Positions 1 through 5,583 of a stretch of DNA of 5,916 nt are shown piece after piece. A program made the translations under genes and the position numbers. Numbering within the stretch: the first letter of the stretch is position 1; every line of letters begins with the position of its first letter. Source of the DNA: Gordonibacter sp036659115. Its GTDB lineage: Bacteria > Actinomycetota > Coriobacteriia > Coriobacteriales > Eggerthellaceae. The notes under the pieces are model-generated. The model was not told the origin of the DNA, ran no database searches, and saw nothing but the letters and a program-made list of their open reading frames with translations. The stretch is taken from NCBI RefSeq assembly GCF_036659115.1, contig NZ_JAVXDF010000113.1, one strand, 5' to 3'.

Positions 1-648
1 TTTCTCGAACGGCTGCATATCCAGCCGCAGCGCCTGCTCCACCACCTTCATGAGCGCCTCGTCAGACACCTGTGGGTTGAGCTTGACCAATCCCACCAAG
101 CCGAAGATGACCACACAAAACATCTCGTACACGAAATCAATCTCCACCTGATGGTAGGCCGCGTACTCGGTGACGATGTGGTCGTTCAGGCAGTCCACTG
201 TCTCACGCACGGCCCGCACGTCGAAGGCATCGCGCACGCCCAGCTCTTCAAGCACCGCAATCATCGGGCGCGGACTGCCGCCCGCGTCGTACAGCGCACG
301 GCGAAACGTCTCGACGCAGGCGCGCAGCGACCCCGACGTATCACCGAACCGGCGCGACTCGTTCCACACCACCACGCTCTCAACCAGGTCTTCCACATAG
401 TCATCCAGAACGGCGTCGATGACGGCCTGTTTGTTCTCGAAGTAGTAGTAGACCAGTTCGCGGGCCACGCCCGCTTCCGCAGCAATGTCCTTCACCGTGG
501 TTGCGCGCACGCCTTGCTGCTCGAACAGCGCACGTGCTGCCAACATGATGTCGCCCGCAGCCCCTGTCAAGCGCTTGCTTTCCGTGAGAGTCCGACCGCA
601 TTCTGCGCTGATGGGCGCATACCTGGTCTGCCGTGTGCCGAGCCGCAT
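1..648 (-). CDS. TetR-family transcriptional regulator (C-terminus beyond window)
   Basis: This is a one-component DNA-binding repressor of the TetR type, expected to act in the cytoplasm as a dimer released from DNA by a small ligand. The visible 216 residues begin at ATG 648, preceded by GGAGG five bases upstream. A basic leader of about 30 residues comes first. The typical first helix follows (D-I-M-L-A-A-R-A-L-F-E, 33-43), then the helix-turn-helix (T-T-V-K-D-I-A-A-E-A-G-V-A-R-E-L-V-Y-Y-Y-F, 50-70) and E-N-K-Q-A-V-I (71-77). These match the TetR N-terminal domain closely. The rest is a helical ligand/dimer domain with no family I can name, and its last residues are cut off by the left edge. 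It is co-oriented with the membrane protein gene at 756-1718, 107 bases away, but has its own promoter. It may regulate itself and those neighbours; the ligand is unknown. Confidence 0.93.
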   Translation of the reverse strand, partial: MRLGTRQTRYAPISAECGRTLTESKRLTGAAGDIMLAARALFEQQGVRATTVKDIAAEAGVARELVYYYFENKQAVIDAVLDDYVEDLVESVVVWNESRRFGDTSGSLRACVETFRRALYDAGGSPRPMIAVLEELGVRDAFDVRAVRETVDCLNDHIVTEYAAYHQVEIDFVYEMFCVVIFGLVGLVKLNPQVSDEALMKVVEQALRLDMQPFEK

Positions 649-675
649 CGTCGCCTCCGCCTCTGAGTAACGAAC

Positions 676-713
676 ATGGTGCCGCCCTCCCCGGTTGGGG
701 TGGACAGCACCAT
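676..713. promoter_or_regulatory. Imperfect 38-bp palindrome, candidate TetR operator
   Basis: Outer arms ATGGTGC (676-682) and GCACCAT (707-713) are perfect inverted repeats. Inside them CCTCCCC (686-692) faces GGGGTGG (697-703) with one mismatch, and the loop is GGTT. Both pairs share the same centre (694.5), so the whole is one symmetric structure with a 3-by-3 interior mismatch. It overlaps two bases of the -10 box and the predicted transcription start, where an autorepressor would block initiation. TetR regulators usually bind palindromes near their own promoters. The same bases could instead fold as a leader RNA hairpin. Confidence 0.5.
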
Positions 714-740
714 TATACGAAAATTCGGCAGGAGCGTTCA
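712..740 (-). promoter_or_regulatory. Promoter of the tetR-type gene
   Basis: On the minus strand a perfect -10 box TATAAT lies at 712-717. A weak -35 hexamer TGAACG at 735-740 (3 of 6 consensus bases) sits upstream with a 17-bp spacer. Transcription would start near 705, giving a leader of about 57 bases before ATG 648. This argues that the regulator is transcribed independently of the upstream membrane protein gene. Confidence 0.6.
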
Positions 741-755
741 TGCGCAACGGCAGAC

Positions 756-1718
756 CTAGCGGTTCTCGTCGGCGATACGCTGATACGACTTCGTATCGGC
801 ATAGATCTCGTCCTTGAGCGGATTAAGCCTGAGCTTGCGAATCTTGCGGAACTGATAGATGGCCAGCGCCGCATTCGACGCGAGCGCCAGAAAGCTCACC
901 GCGAAAAACGCCGCCGGGTTGTGCGTCGTCGGGATAGGCGCCAGCACATCGGCGAACTGAGGCACCGTCATCACGAACATGATCCACAGCCCCAGCGTCT
1001 GGGCGCGATGCTGCAACCACGCGCCGCGCTTGATGAAGAACGTGGGGATAGTGCACGCCAGCAGCAGCGCCAACCCCGCATAAGCCGAATGGTCGGAGAT
1101 GCAGTTGTACGTGTAGGCGAAGTTCCACAGGTCGTAGGCGATGATCCATGCCCAGATCATATCCGGCCAGATCATATCTTTCGACTTGTCCTTCGAAATG
1201 AAGATACCGAACCACCCGCAGATAGTAACGATGTTCAGGATGCCTGCGATGCCGTTCATGATGTTCCACGGCCCCGACATGGTCCACAGATTCTCGACGA
1301 TGCCGCCTTCCCACAGACCGAAGCTGAACACCTGGAAGTCGCGGATGACGGCCTCGGCGATATTGACAGCGAGGATAAGCGGCGGGAAGCACAGCGCCCA
1401 GCGCTTCTCGTACAGGTGGTGCACCTGTCCGTCCGCTCCGCGCCACTTCACGAAGCGCAACGCCATGAAACCCAAGCAGCCCGCCAGTGCCGAGTACGTC
1501 TTCACCCAGTTGAACCAGGTGCCCGTGCCATACGGGTTGCCGGGGGCCGCCGTCGTCGGCCACACGAAAACGGTCAAAACGATAGGCACGACGGCAAACA
1601 GCGCGATGCCAGCCCAAAGCGTCGTGCGTCCCAGCTCATTGAACGCCATGAGCGCGAACAGAATGAACAGCCAGATGACCCAATACACCGGGTCGGCTGC
1701 TTGGTACAAAATTCCCAT
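756..1718 (-). CDS. Polytopic membrane protein of unknown function, DUF5692-like (paralogue 1)
   Basis: This 320-residue protein is highly hydrophobic, with about eight or nine predicted membrane helices (roughly 11-29, 34-53, 70-90, 108-126, 152-175, 187-204, 212-229, 240-258, 268-289) and a basic C-terminal tail (R-K-I-R-K-L-R, 291-297), so it lies in the cytoplasmic membrane. Notable motifs are N-I-A-E-A-V-I-R-D-F-Q (119-129), M-N-G-I-A-G (154-159) and D-L-W-N-F-A-Y (196-202). They recur in the divergent gene at 2012-2911, so the two are paralogues. From memory they resemble the uncharacterised DUF5692 family; I could not check this. No catalytic or transport motif is recognisable. ATG 1718 has a good ribosome site (AGGGG six bases upstream). 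It is followed by the tetR-type gene on the same strand. Substrate and role are unknown. Confidence 0.88.
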   Translation of the reverse strand: MGILYQAADPVYWVIWLFILFALMAFNELGRTTLWAGIALFAVVPIVLTVFVWPTTAAPGNPYGTGTWFNWVKTYSALAGCLGFMALRFVKWRGADGQVHHLYEKRWALCFPPLILAVNIAEAVIRDFQVFSFGLWEGGIVENLWTMSGPWNIMNGIAGILNIVTICGWFGIFISKDKSKDMIWPDMIWAWIIAYDLWNFAYTYNCISDHSAYAGLALLLACTIPTFFIKRGAWLQHRAQTLGLWIMFVMTVPQFADVLAPIPTTHNPAAFFAVSFLALASNAALAIYQFRKIRKLRLNPLKDEIYADTKSYQRIADENR

Positions 1719-1782
1719 GATTGCCCCTTTCTACTCCCTTGTTGTCCGTCGAATACCCGCCGCGGCCCTACCTTGGCCCGAC

Positions 1783-1812
1783 GCGCAGCGCACGCTTTGT
1801 CCCGAGCTGCGC
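1783..1812 (-). promoter_or_regulatory. Hairpin in the leader of paralogue 1
   Basis: GCGCAGC (1783-1789) and GCTGCGC (1806-1812) form a perfect 7-bp GC-rich stem with a 16-base loop. It falls just downstream of the start predicted from the TATACT box, inside a leader of about 97 bases. It could affect translation or RNA stability. In GC-rich DNA such a stem may also arise by chance. Confidence 0.3.
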
Positions 1813-1821
1813 TTCGAGGCG

Positions 1822-1827
1822 AGTATA
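1822..1827 (-). promoter_or_regulatory. -10 element of the paralogue 1 promoter
   Basis: On the minus strand TATACT (5 of 6 consensus bases) lies at 1822-1827. The -35 position at 17-bp spacing is AGACTT, a poor match, and it overlaps the outer edge of the palindrome at 1848-1878. A short inverted repeat, GGACG-GCT-CGTCC (1828-1840), abuts the -10 box. The weak -35 suggests a need for an activator, or that the spacing is imperfectly read. Confidence 0.5.
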
Positions 1828-1847
1828 GGACGGCTCGTCCCGATAAG

Positions 1848-1878
1848 TCTTTCACACCAGGGGCCTGTTTGTGAAAGA
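1848..1878. promoter_or_regulatory. 31-bp inverted repeat between divergent promoters, candidate operator
   Basis: TCTTTCACA (1848-1856) and TGTGAAAGA (1870-1878) are perfect 9-bp inverted repeats separated by 13 bases. That spacer holds a smaller inner pair, CAGG and CCTG. The centre (1863) is 36 bases from the inner edge of each opposing -10 element (1827 and 1899), so the site is placed symmetrically with respect to both genes. It would sit at about -33 to -63 for each start. This suits a dimeric regulator acting on both membrane protein genes. The arms do not resemble the palindrome in front of the tetR-type gene, so the regulator may be a different protein. Confidence 0.6.
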
Positions 1879-1895
1879 AGTCGGCACAATGTCGA

Positions 1896-1904
1896 TGCTA
1901 GACT
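1896..1904 (+). promoter_or_regulatory. Extended -10 element of the paralogue 2 promoter
   Basis: TGC followed by TAGACT (4 of 6 consensus bases) forms an extended -10 motif at 1896-1904. The -35 position at 17-bp spacing is AGAAGT, a poor match overlapping the right arm of the palindrome. The start would be near 1911, giving a leader of about 100 bases. The assignment rests mainly on the symmetry with the opposite promoter. Confidence 0.35.
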
Positions 1905-2011
1905 GACGGCAACGCGCGCCATGAGGGGTTTTGGCGCAGTACACCGAACAGGCGACGGCGCAGGTTCGCGCCGATGCCTGTGAATCCCAGCTGGAAGAAA
2001 GGGGCCTCGCC

Positions 2012-2911
2012 ATGACCGTACCTGTTTGGATCACGCCGATTTCCATGGTGGCGTACACGATCCTGCTCATGCTGCTGACCGAGTTCATGCGACGGCATTA
2101 CCGTGCGTCGATGTGGGTATGGGTAATCTCGCTGGTAACCATCCCGCTGTGGATTATCAACATCCCCGGCGACGACTGGTTCCGTTGGGCGAAGAACCTC
2201 TCCGTCATCCTGCCGCTTATCTTCGCGGGACTCGGGCGCATCGCTGCGGTGCAGCAGAAGGATACGCCGTTTTGGCGGCTCATGCGCAAACGCTGGGTGC
2301 GCTGGGTGCTCTACGGCATCGTGTTCTGCAATATCGCCGAGGCCACGCTGCGCGACGTGCAGATGGGTAACACCATGAACGCGCTGGCCGGCCTGATACT
2401 CTGCATCACCATGCCGTTCGGCGACAAGTACTGGAAGTACGACACGTCGAGCCATGGCGAGATACTCTCCTACACCGTGCCCCTGTGGAACTTCCTCTAC
2501 ACCACCTGGAACGCCTGCTTCGTGTACGCCGAGGGCCACGCCTTCTTCGCCTCCACCTGCTGCATCCTGGCGGCGGCCGAGTTCTACCCCATCATCATGC
2601 GCCGCCCCGAGCTCTACATCACGGGCCGCATCTACACGCTGGGCGCACACCTTTTGCTGCGCAGCTGCTTCCCGCTGCTGTTTCCCACCATCATGAACAG
2701 CTCGACCTGGTTCAATCCCGACGTGATGTACTGGTGGGGCATGGTGAACGGCATCATCGGCATCCCGTTCGTGTTCTGGTACTGCTACCAGCTGAGCTCG
2801 GGCAAGGCCCCAGTGACGTTTCGGCGCGGCAAGGCGCGGCAGCGCTACATCGAGGGGCGAGAGATGGGCACCATCGACGAATACGGCGACCCGGTAACGT
2901 TGGCGAAGTAG
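2012..2911 (+). CDS. Polytopic membrane protein of unknown function, DUF5692-like (paralogue 2)
   Basis: This 299-residue membrane protein is a diverged paralogue of the product of 756-1718. Shared features in the same order are W-F-x-W-x-K (56-61), N-I-A-E-A-T-L-R-D-V-Q (107-117), M-N-A-L-A-G (122-127), W-N-F-L-Y (159-163), and R-I-Y-T-L-G (206-211) opposite H-R-A-Q-T-L-G. The segment between R-D-x-Q and M-N-x-x-A-G is about 20 residues shorter than in paralogue 1. It has about seven or eight hydrophobic helices, an aromatic-rich stretch near 238-260 and a charged C-terminal tail of about 35 residues, probably cytoplasmic. I chose ATG 2012 because it follows AGAAAGGGGC, the same ten bases that precede paralogue 1. 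An in-frame start at 1931 would add 27 polar residues without a ribosome site. No function can be named. It is divergent from paralogue 1, and no clear terminator follows. Confidence 0.88.
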   Translation: MTVPVWITPISMVAYTILLMLLTEFMRRHYRASMWVWVISLVTIPLWIINIPGDDWFRWAKNLSVILPLIFAGLGRIAAVQQKDTPFWRLMRKRWVRWVLYGIVFCNIAEATLRDVQMGNTMNALAGLILCITMPFGDKYWKYDTSSHGEILSYTVPLWNFLYTTWNACFVYAEGHAFFASTCCILAAAEFYPIIMRRPELYITGRIYTLGAHLLLRSCFPLLFPTIMNSSTWFNPDVMYWWGMVNGIIGIPFVFWYCYQLSSGKAPVTFRRGKARQRYIEGREMGTIDEYGDPVTLAK

Positions 2912-2988
2912 CGCGACCCGCGAGTTGCCCGCCCGAAAAATCGACGCACTACGGATCCGAGTGCCCGAATGCCGCACATGTGATTTTG

Positions 2989-3198
2989 TCGGGTATTCGG
3001 GTATTCGGGTATTCGGGTATTCGGGTATTCGGGTATTCGGGTANNNNNNNNNNNNNNNNNNNNNNNNNNNNNNNNNNNNNNNNNNNNNNNNNNNNNNNNN
3101 NNNNNNNNNNNNNNNNNNNNNNNNNNNNNNNNNNNNNNNNNNNTCGGGTATTCGGGTATTCGGGTATTCGGGTATTCGGGTATTCGGGTATTCGGGTA
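2989..3198. repeat. Tandem array of an 8-bp unit (TCGGGTAT), interrupted by an assembly gap
   Basis: Perfect copies of TCGGGTAT run from 2989 to 3043 and again from 3144 to 3198, each side holding 6.9 units, with 100 Ns between. No variant copy is present. The plus strand carries a GGG tract every 8 bases with 5-base loops, which satisfies the usual G-quadruplex pattern (four G3 tracts, loops of 1-7). The array lies between the ends of two convergent genes (stops at 2911 and 3478). The period is not a multiple of three, yet the repeat has no stop codon in any of six frames, so spurious open frames run through it. The true copy number is unknown. Confidence 0.95.
3044..3143. other. Assembly gap (100 Ns)
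   Basis: Exactly 100 Ns, the conventional length for a gap of unknown size. The repeat continues in perfect form on both sides, so the missing sequence is most simply more copies of the 8-bp unit, although an insertion within the array cannot be excluded. Confidence 0.97.
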
Positions 3199-3234
3199 AG
3201 ATGCCCAAGGTAAAAAGGTGCAACGACGAAAATG

Positions 3235-3423
3235 GGGCGATGCTGTGCAAATTTTGCGTTTACCCGTCCCACTCAGGACCGTTTCCCCCAATTAAGCGCC
3301 GCTCAGATCACAGAAGAAAACTCGCACTTCCCTGATCTGCAGTTATGCAAAGCACCCCTCTGACAGGCTGCGCGCGAAGGCGAACGCAGTGCGGGAAACC
3401 GTAAAATTTGCACAGCATCACCC
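3235..3423. repeat. 189-bp element with 32-bp inverted ends, MITE-like or long hairpin
   Basis: Bases 3235-3266 and the reverse complement of 3392-3423 match at 28 of 32 positions. The outer 21 (core GATGCTGTGCAAATTTT) differ at only one. The 125 bases between hold no credible gene but include a symmetric internal hairpin at 3304-3339. Size, terminal inverted repeats, lack of coding capacity and intergenic position fit a miniature inverted-repeat element. I see no clear target-site duplication, so a structured RNA or a bidirectional terminator is the alternative. Copies elsewhere in the genome would decide. Confidence 0.5.
3304..3339. repeat. Internal hairpin of the 189-bp element
   Basis: CAGATCA (3304-3310) pairs with TGATCTG (3333-3339). 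After a 2-by-2 internal loop, GAAG (3313-3316) pairs with CTTC (3327-3330), closing a 10-base loop. All pairs share one centre, which supports a real fold rather than scattered matches. Confidence 0.5.
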
Positions 3424-3460
3424 TTCTTTTCCGCTTAGGCCAGAATCGACGCAGCTGCCT

Positions 3461-3498
3461 GCGCCCGCCCCGAGAACCTAAGGTGTCGGGGCGGGCGC
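3461..3498 (-). terminator. GC-rich hairpin spanning the recQ stop codon
   Basis: GCGCCCGCCCCGA (3461-3473) and TCGGGGCGGGCGC (3486-3498) form a perfect 13-bp stem around a 12-base loop that contains the recQ stop codon (3478-3480). No T-run follows on either strand. It is therefore not a classical intrinsic terminator, but it fits the U-poor hairpins often found at gene ends in high-GC actinobacteria. It may also protect the mRNA 3' end. The left arm of the transcript encodes the final A-P-A-P-T-P region. Confidence 0.55.
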
Positions 3499-5583
3499 AC
3501 TTGCCTGCTCGTATGCGGCGATCTCGGCGAGGAACGCCTCACCGTAGCGAGCAAGCTTGGTAGCGCCGACACCGGAAACGTCGAGGAACTCATCGTCGGT
3601 CGCAGGCAACTTGCCGCACATGTCGCGCAGCGTAGCGTCGGAGAACACGATGTAGGGAGGCACCCCGGCTTCGTCAGCTAGGCGCTTGCGTAGCGTGCGC
3701 AAGCACTCGAACAGGGCGGGATCGGCCTCACCTGCCGCAGAGCCGGTGCCGGAGGCCCCGAATGCACGGCCGCTGCCCGCAGAGGCCTTTGTGCGCTCAG
3801 GCTTGCGGACGACGCGCTTCATGGAAAGCGCGAAGCCGTCCTCGGCAGCCTCGCGAGCACGCGGCCCGAGGCCCACCACCGGGTACGTCCCTTCCGTAAT
3901 GGTCAAGTAGCCACCCGCTGCCAAAAGTTCGATAATCTCCTTGACCTGCGCAACCGACAGAGCCACCGTGTGGTAGCTGGCAGCCTTGTCCAAGCGCAGC
4001 TCAAGCATCTTGGCCGTCTTCGCGCCGCGCAGCACATCCACGACCACCCCTTTGCCGAAGCGGCCGCGCAGTTCCTTCACGCATCGCATAACCGCACGCG
4101 CCTCAGACGTAACGTCCACGGCCTCGTAAGCTCCCTCGCAGTTCGAGCAGTTCGAGCACCCTCTCGCGGTGCCGGCAGGCAGATCGGGCACTTCGCCACC
4201 AAGGGAGGGATACGCCTCACGTGTGTTGGTTGATTCCCCGGAAGATGCCGAAAGCTCGCCTCCCCGAGCCCCGCTGAAAGCGTCCCGTTCATGACAGGAG
4301 GCACTGCCGAGGTCGCCGGAGGCATCACGCGCACAACAGGAGACACTGCCGAGGTCGCCGGAGGGGCGACCGCCCACGGAGACTCCTTCAGCCTCGCCGA
4401 AGTAACCTAGAATGTAGCTGCGCAGGCATCCCGTGGTATGACAGTAGCCGCACATCGCTTCAAGCAGACGACGGCGCGAGGCGCGCACGGCATCGGCTTC
4501 TGCGGGCGTGAGCTCGTCGTTGCCCGACTCTTGTTCGATAAAGAATCGGCACGTGGACACATCGCCGTCACTCCACAAGAGCATACAGGTGGACGGCTCG
4601 CCGTCTCGACCGGCGCGGCCCGCCTCCTGGTAGTACGCTTCGATGCTGCCGGGCATGTTGTGATGGATAACGTAGCGCACATTGGACTTGTCGATGCCCA
4701 TGCCAAACGCATTCGTGGCCACCATAACCGGCGCATCGTCGGCAATAAACGCTCGCTGACTCTCAGTGCGTGCAGCAGCAGGCATACCAGCATGATAACG
4801 TGCCGCCTTCACCCCCGCTTTTACCAACGCCGCATGCACTTTGTCGGTATCTTTACGGGTGGAGCAATACACAATGCCGCTGTCGGCCGCGTGCTCAAGC
4901 GCATACGATGCAACCCAGGCCAGCTTGCGCTTGGGTTCACTATGCTCAACACCAAAGTACAGGTTCGGTCGATCAAACCCCGTTACCACTTCGTAGGGGT
5001 TTTGCAGCCCCAGCAGGCGCACAACGTCGCGCCGCACGCGCTCGGTAGCGGTGGCCGTAAACCCCGCGACAACAGGGCGCTGCGGCAGGGCATCGATAAA
5101 ATCGCCGATAGTCATATATGACGGGCGAAAATCCTGTCCCCATTGCGACACGCAATGAGCCTCGTCGACCGCCACCAAGGGAATAGCTGCCTGCTGGGCG
5201 AACTCCAAGAAGCGCTCGTCGGACAGCCGCTCGGGAGCCACGTACATGATCTGATAGGCACCCTCAAGCGCGCGCTTGAGCACGGTGGACTGCTGACTGG
5301 GCGTAAGCGTGGAGTTCAGGTAGGCACCGCGAATGCCGGCATCCACCAGCGAGCGCACCTGATCGCCCATAAGCGACACCAGCGGCGACACCACCAGGGT
5401 AAGGCCGCCCATGACCACGCCGGGCACTTGATAGCAGACCGACTTGCCCGCACCCGTGGGCATGACCGCAAGCGCATCGCGACCGCTCAGGATAGCGCCT
5501 ACCACGCCTTCCTGCCCCGGCCTGAACGCCTCGTATCCGAAATGCTCCTTGAGCACCGATTTCGCAATCGACCTATCTGCCAT
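3478..5583 (-). CDS. recQ: RecQ-family ATP-dependent DNA helicase
   Basis: A 3'-5' superfamily 2 helicase that unwinds forks, recombination intermediates and structured DNA during repair. Of 701 residues, motif 0 is F-G-Y-E-A-F-R-P-G-Q (15-24), Walker A P-T-G-A-G-K-S (42-48), motif II D-E-A-H (140-143), the aromatic-rich loop S-Q-W-G-Q-D-F-R-P (146-154), motif III F-T-A-T-A-T (175-180), and motif VI Q-E-A-G-R-A-G-R-D-G (319-328). The zinc site is C386 with C476, C479 and C482. A winged-helix part (about 486-590) and an HRDC domain (about 621-690) follow. E. coli RecQ is about 609 residues. The excess here is mainly about 73 residues inserted between C386 and C476, plus a Gly/Ala/Ser linker before HRDC. 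ATG 5583 follows AGGAA at suitable spacing; an in-frame ATG at 5679 would add 32 residues unlike RecQ. All core residues are intact, so it should be active. Confidence 0.96.
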   Translation of the reverse strand: MADRSIAKSVLKEHFGYEAFRPGQEGVVGAILSGRDALAVMPTGAGKSVCYQVPGVVMGGLTLVVSPLVSLMGDQVRSLVDAGIRGAYLNSTLTPSQQSTVLKRALEGAYQIMYVAPERLSDERFLEFAQQAAIPLVAVDEAHCVSQWGQDFRPSYMTIGDFIDALPQRPVVAGFTATATERVRRDVVRLLGLQNPYEVVTGFDRPNLYFGVEHSEPKRKLAWVASYALEHAADSGIVYCSTRKDTDKVHAALVKAGVKAARYHAGMPAAARTESQRAFIADDAPVMVATNAFGMGIDKSNVRYVIHHNMPGSIEAYYQEAGRAGRDGEPSTCMLLWSDGDVSTCRFFIEQESGNDELTPAEADAVRASRRRLLEAMCGYCHTTGCLRSYILGYFGEAEGVSVGGRPSGDLGSVSCCARDASGDLGSASCHERDAFSGARGGELSASSGESTNTREAYPSLGGEVPDLPAGTARGCSNCSNCEGAYEAVDVTSEARAVMRCVKELRGRFGKGVVVDVLRGAKTAKMLELRLDKAASYHTVALSVAQVKEIIELLAAGGYLTITEGTYPVVGLGPRAREAAEDGFALSMKRVVRKPERTKASAGSGRAFGASGTGSAAGEADPALFECLRTLRKRLADEAGVPPYIVFSDATLRDMCGKLPATDDEFLDVSGVGATKLARYGEAFLAEIAAYEQASAPAPTP
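4294..4364 (-). repeat. Tandem 42-bp-period duplication inside recQ
   Basis: Bases 4294-4322 and 4336-4364 match at 28 of 29 positions with a period of 42 bp (14 codons). They encode two in-frame copies of S-G-D-L-G-S-(V/A)-S-C-(C/H)-(A/E)-R-D-A at RecQ residues 408-421 and 422-435. The duplication lies in the extra segment of the zinc-binding module and adds cysteines C416, C417 and C430. A whole-codon period keeps the reading frame, so copy number could vary without breaking the gene. Confidence 0.9.

Noticed and set aside
633..1874. Long plus-strand open frame (413 codons) opposite paralogue 1
   Set aside because: It is antisense to a well-supported membrane protein gene. Its product is a low-quality Arg/His/Gln-rich sequence with no motif, typical of a shadow frame in GC-rich DNA.
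1931..2011. Upstream start for paralogue 2 adding 27 residues
   Set aside because: The added part is polar and unlike the other paralogue, and no ribosome site precedes it. ATG 2012 has the same AGAAAGGGGC leader as paralogue 1.
2989..3198. CRISPR array
   Set aside because: The unit is only 8 bp and strictly tandem, with no spacers and no cas genes nearby.
2989..3198. Real telomere or replicon end
   Set aside because: The array is internal, with unique genes on both sides, and nothing here suggests a linear replicon. Only the pattern is telomere-like.
2989..3198. Plasmid iteron origin
   Set aside because: Units are shorter than usual iterons, and no replication initiator gene or DnaA-box cluster is visible.
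1898..3250. Minus-strand open frame (450 codons) running through the octamer array and the Ns
   Set aside because: It is antisense to paralogue 2 and depends on the gap and on a repeat that lacks stops in all frames. The other frames crossing 2845-3335 fail for the same reason.
4407..5155. Plus-strand and alternative minus-strand frames inside recQ
   Set aside because: They overlap the conserved helicase frame completely and show no recognisable domain or ribosome site.
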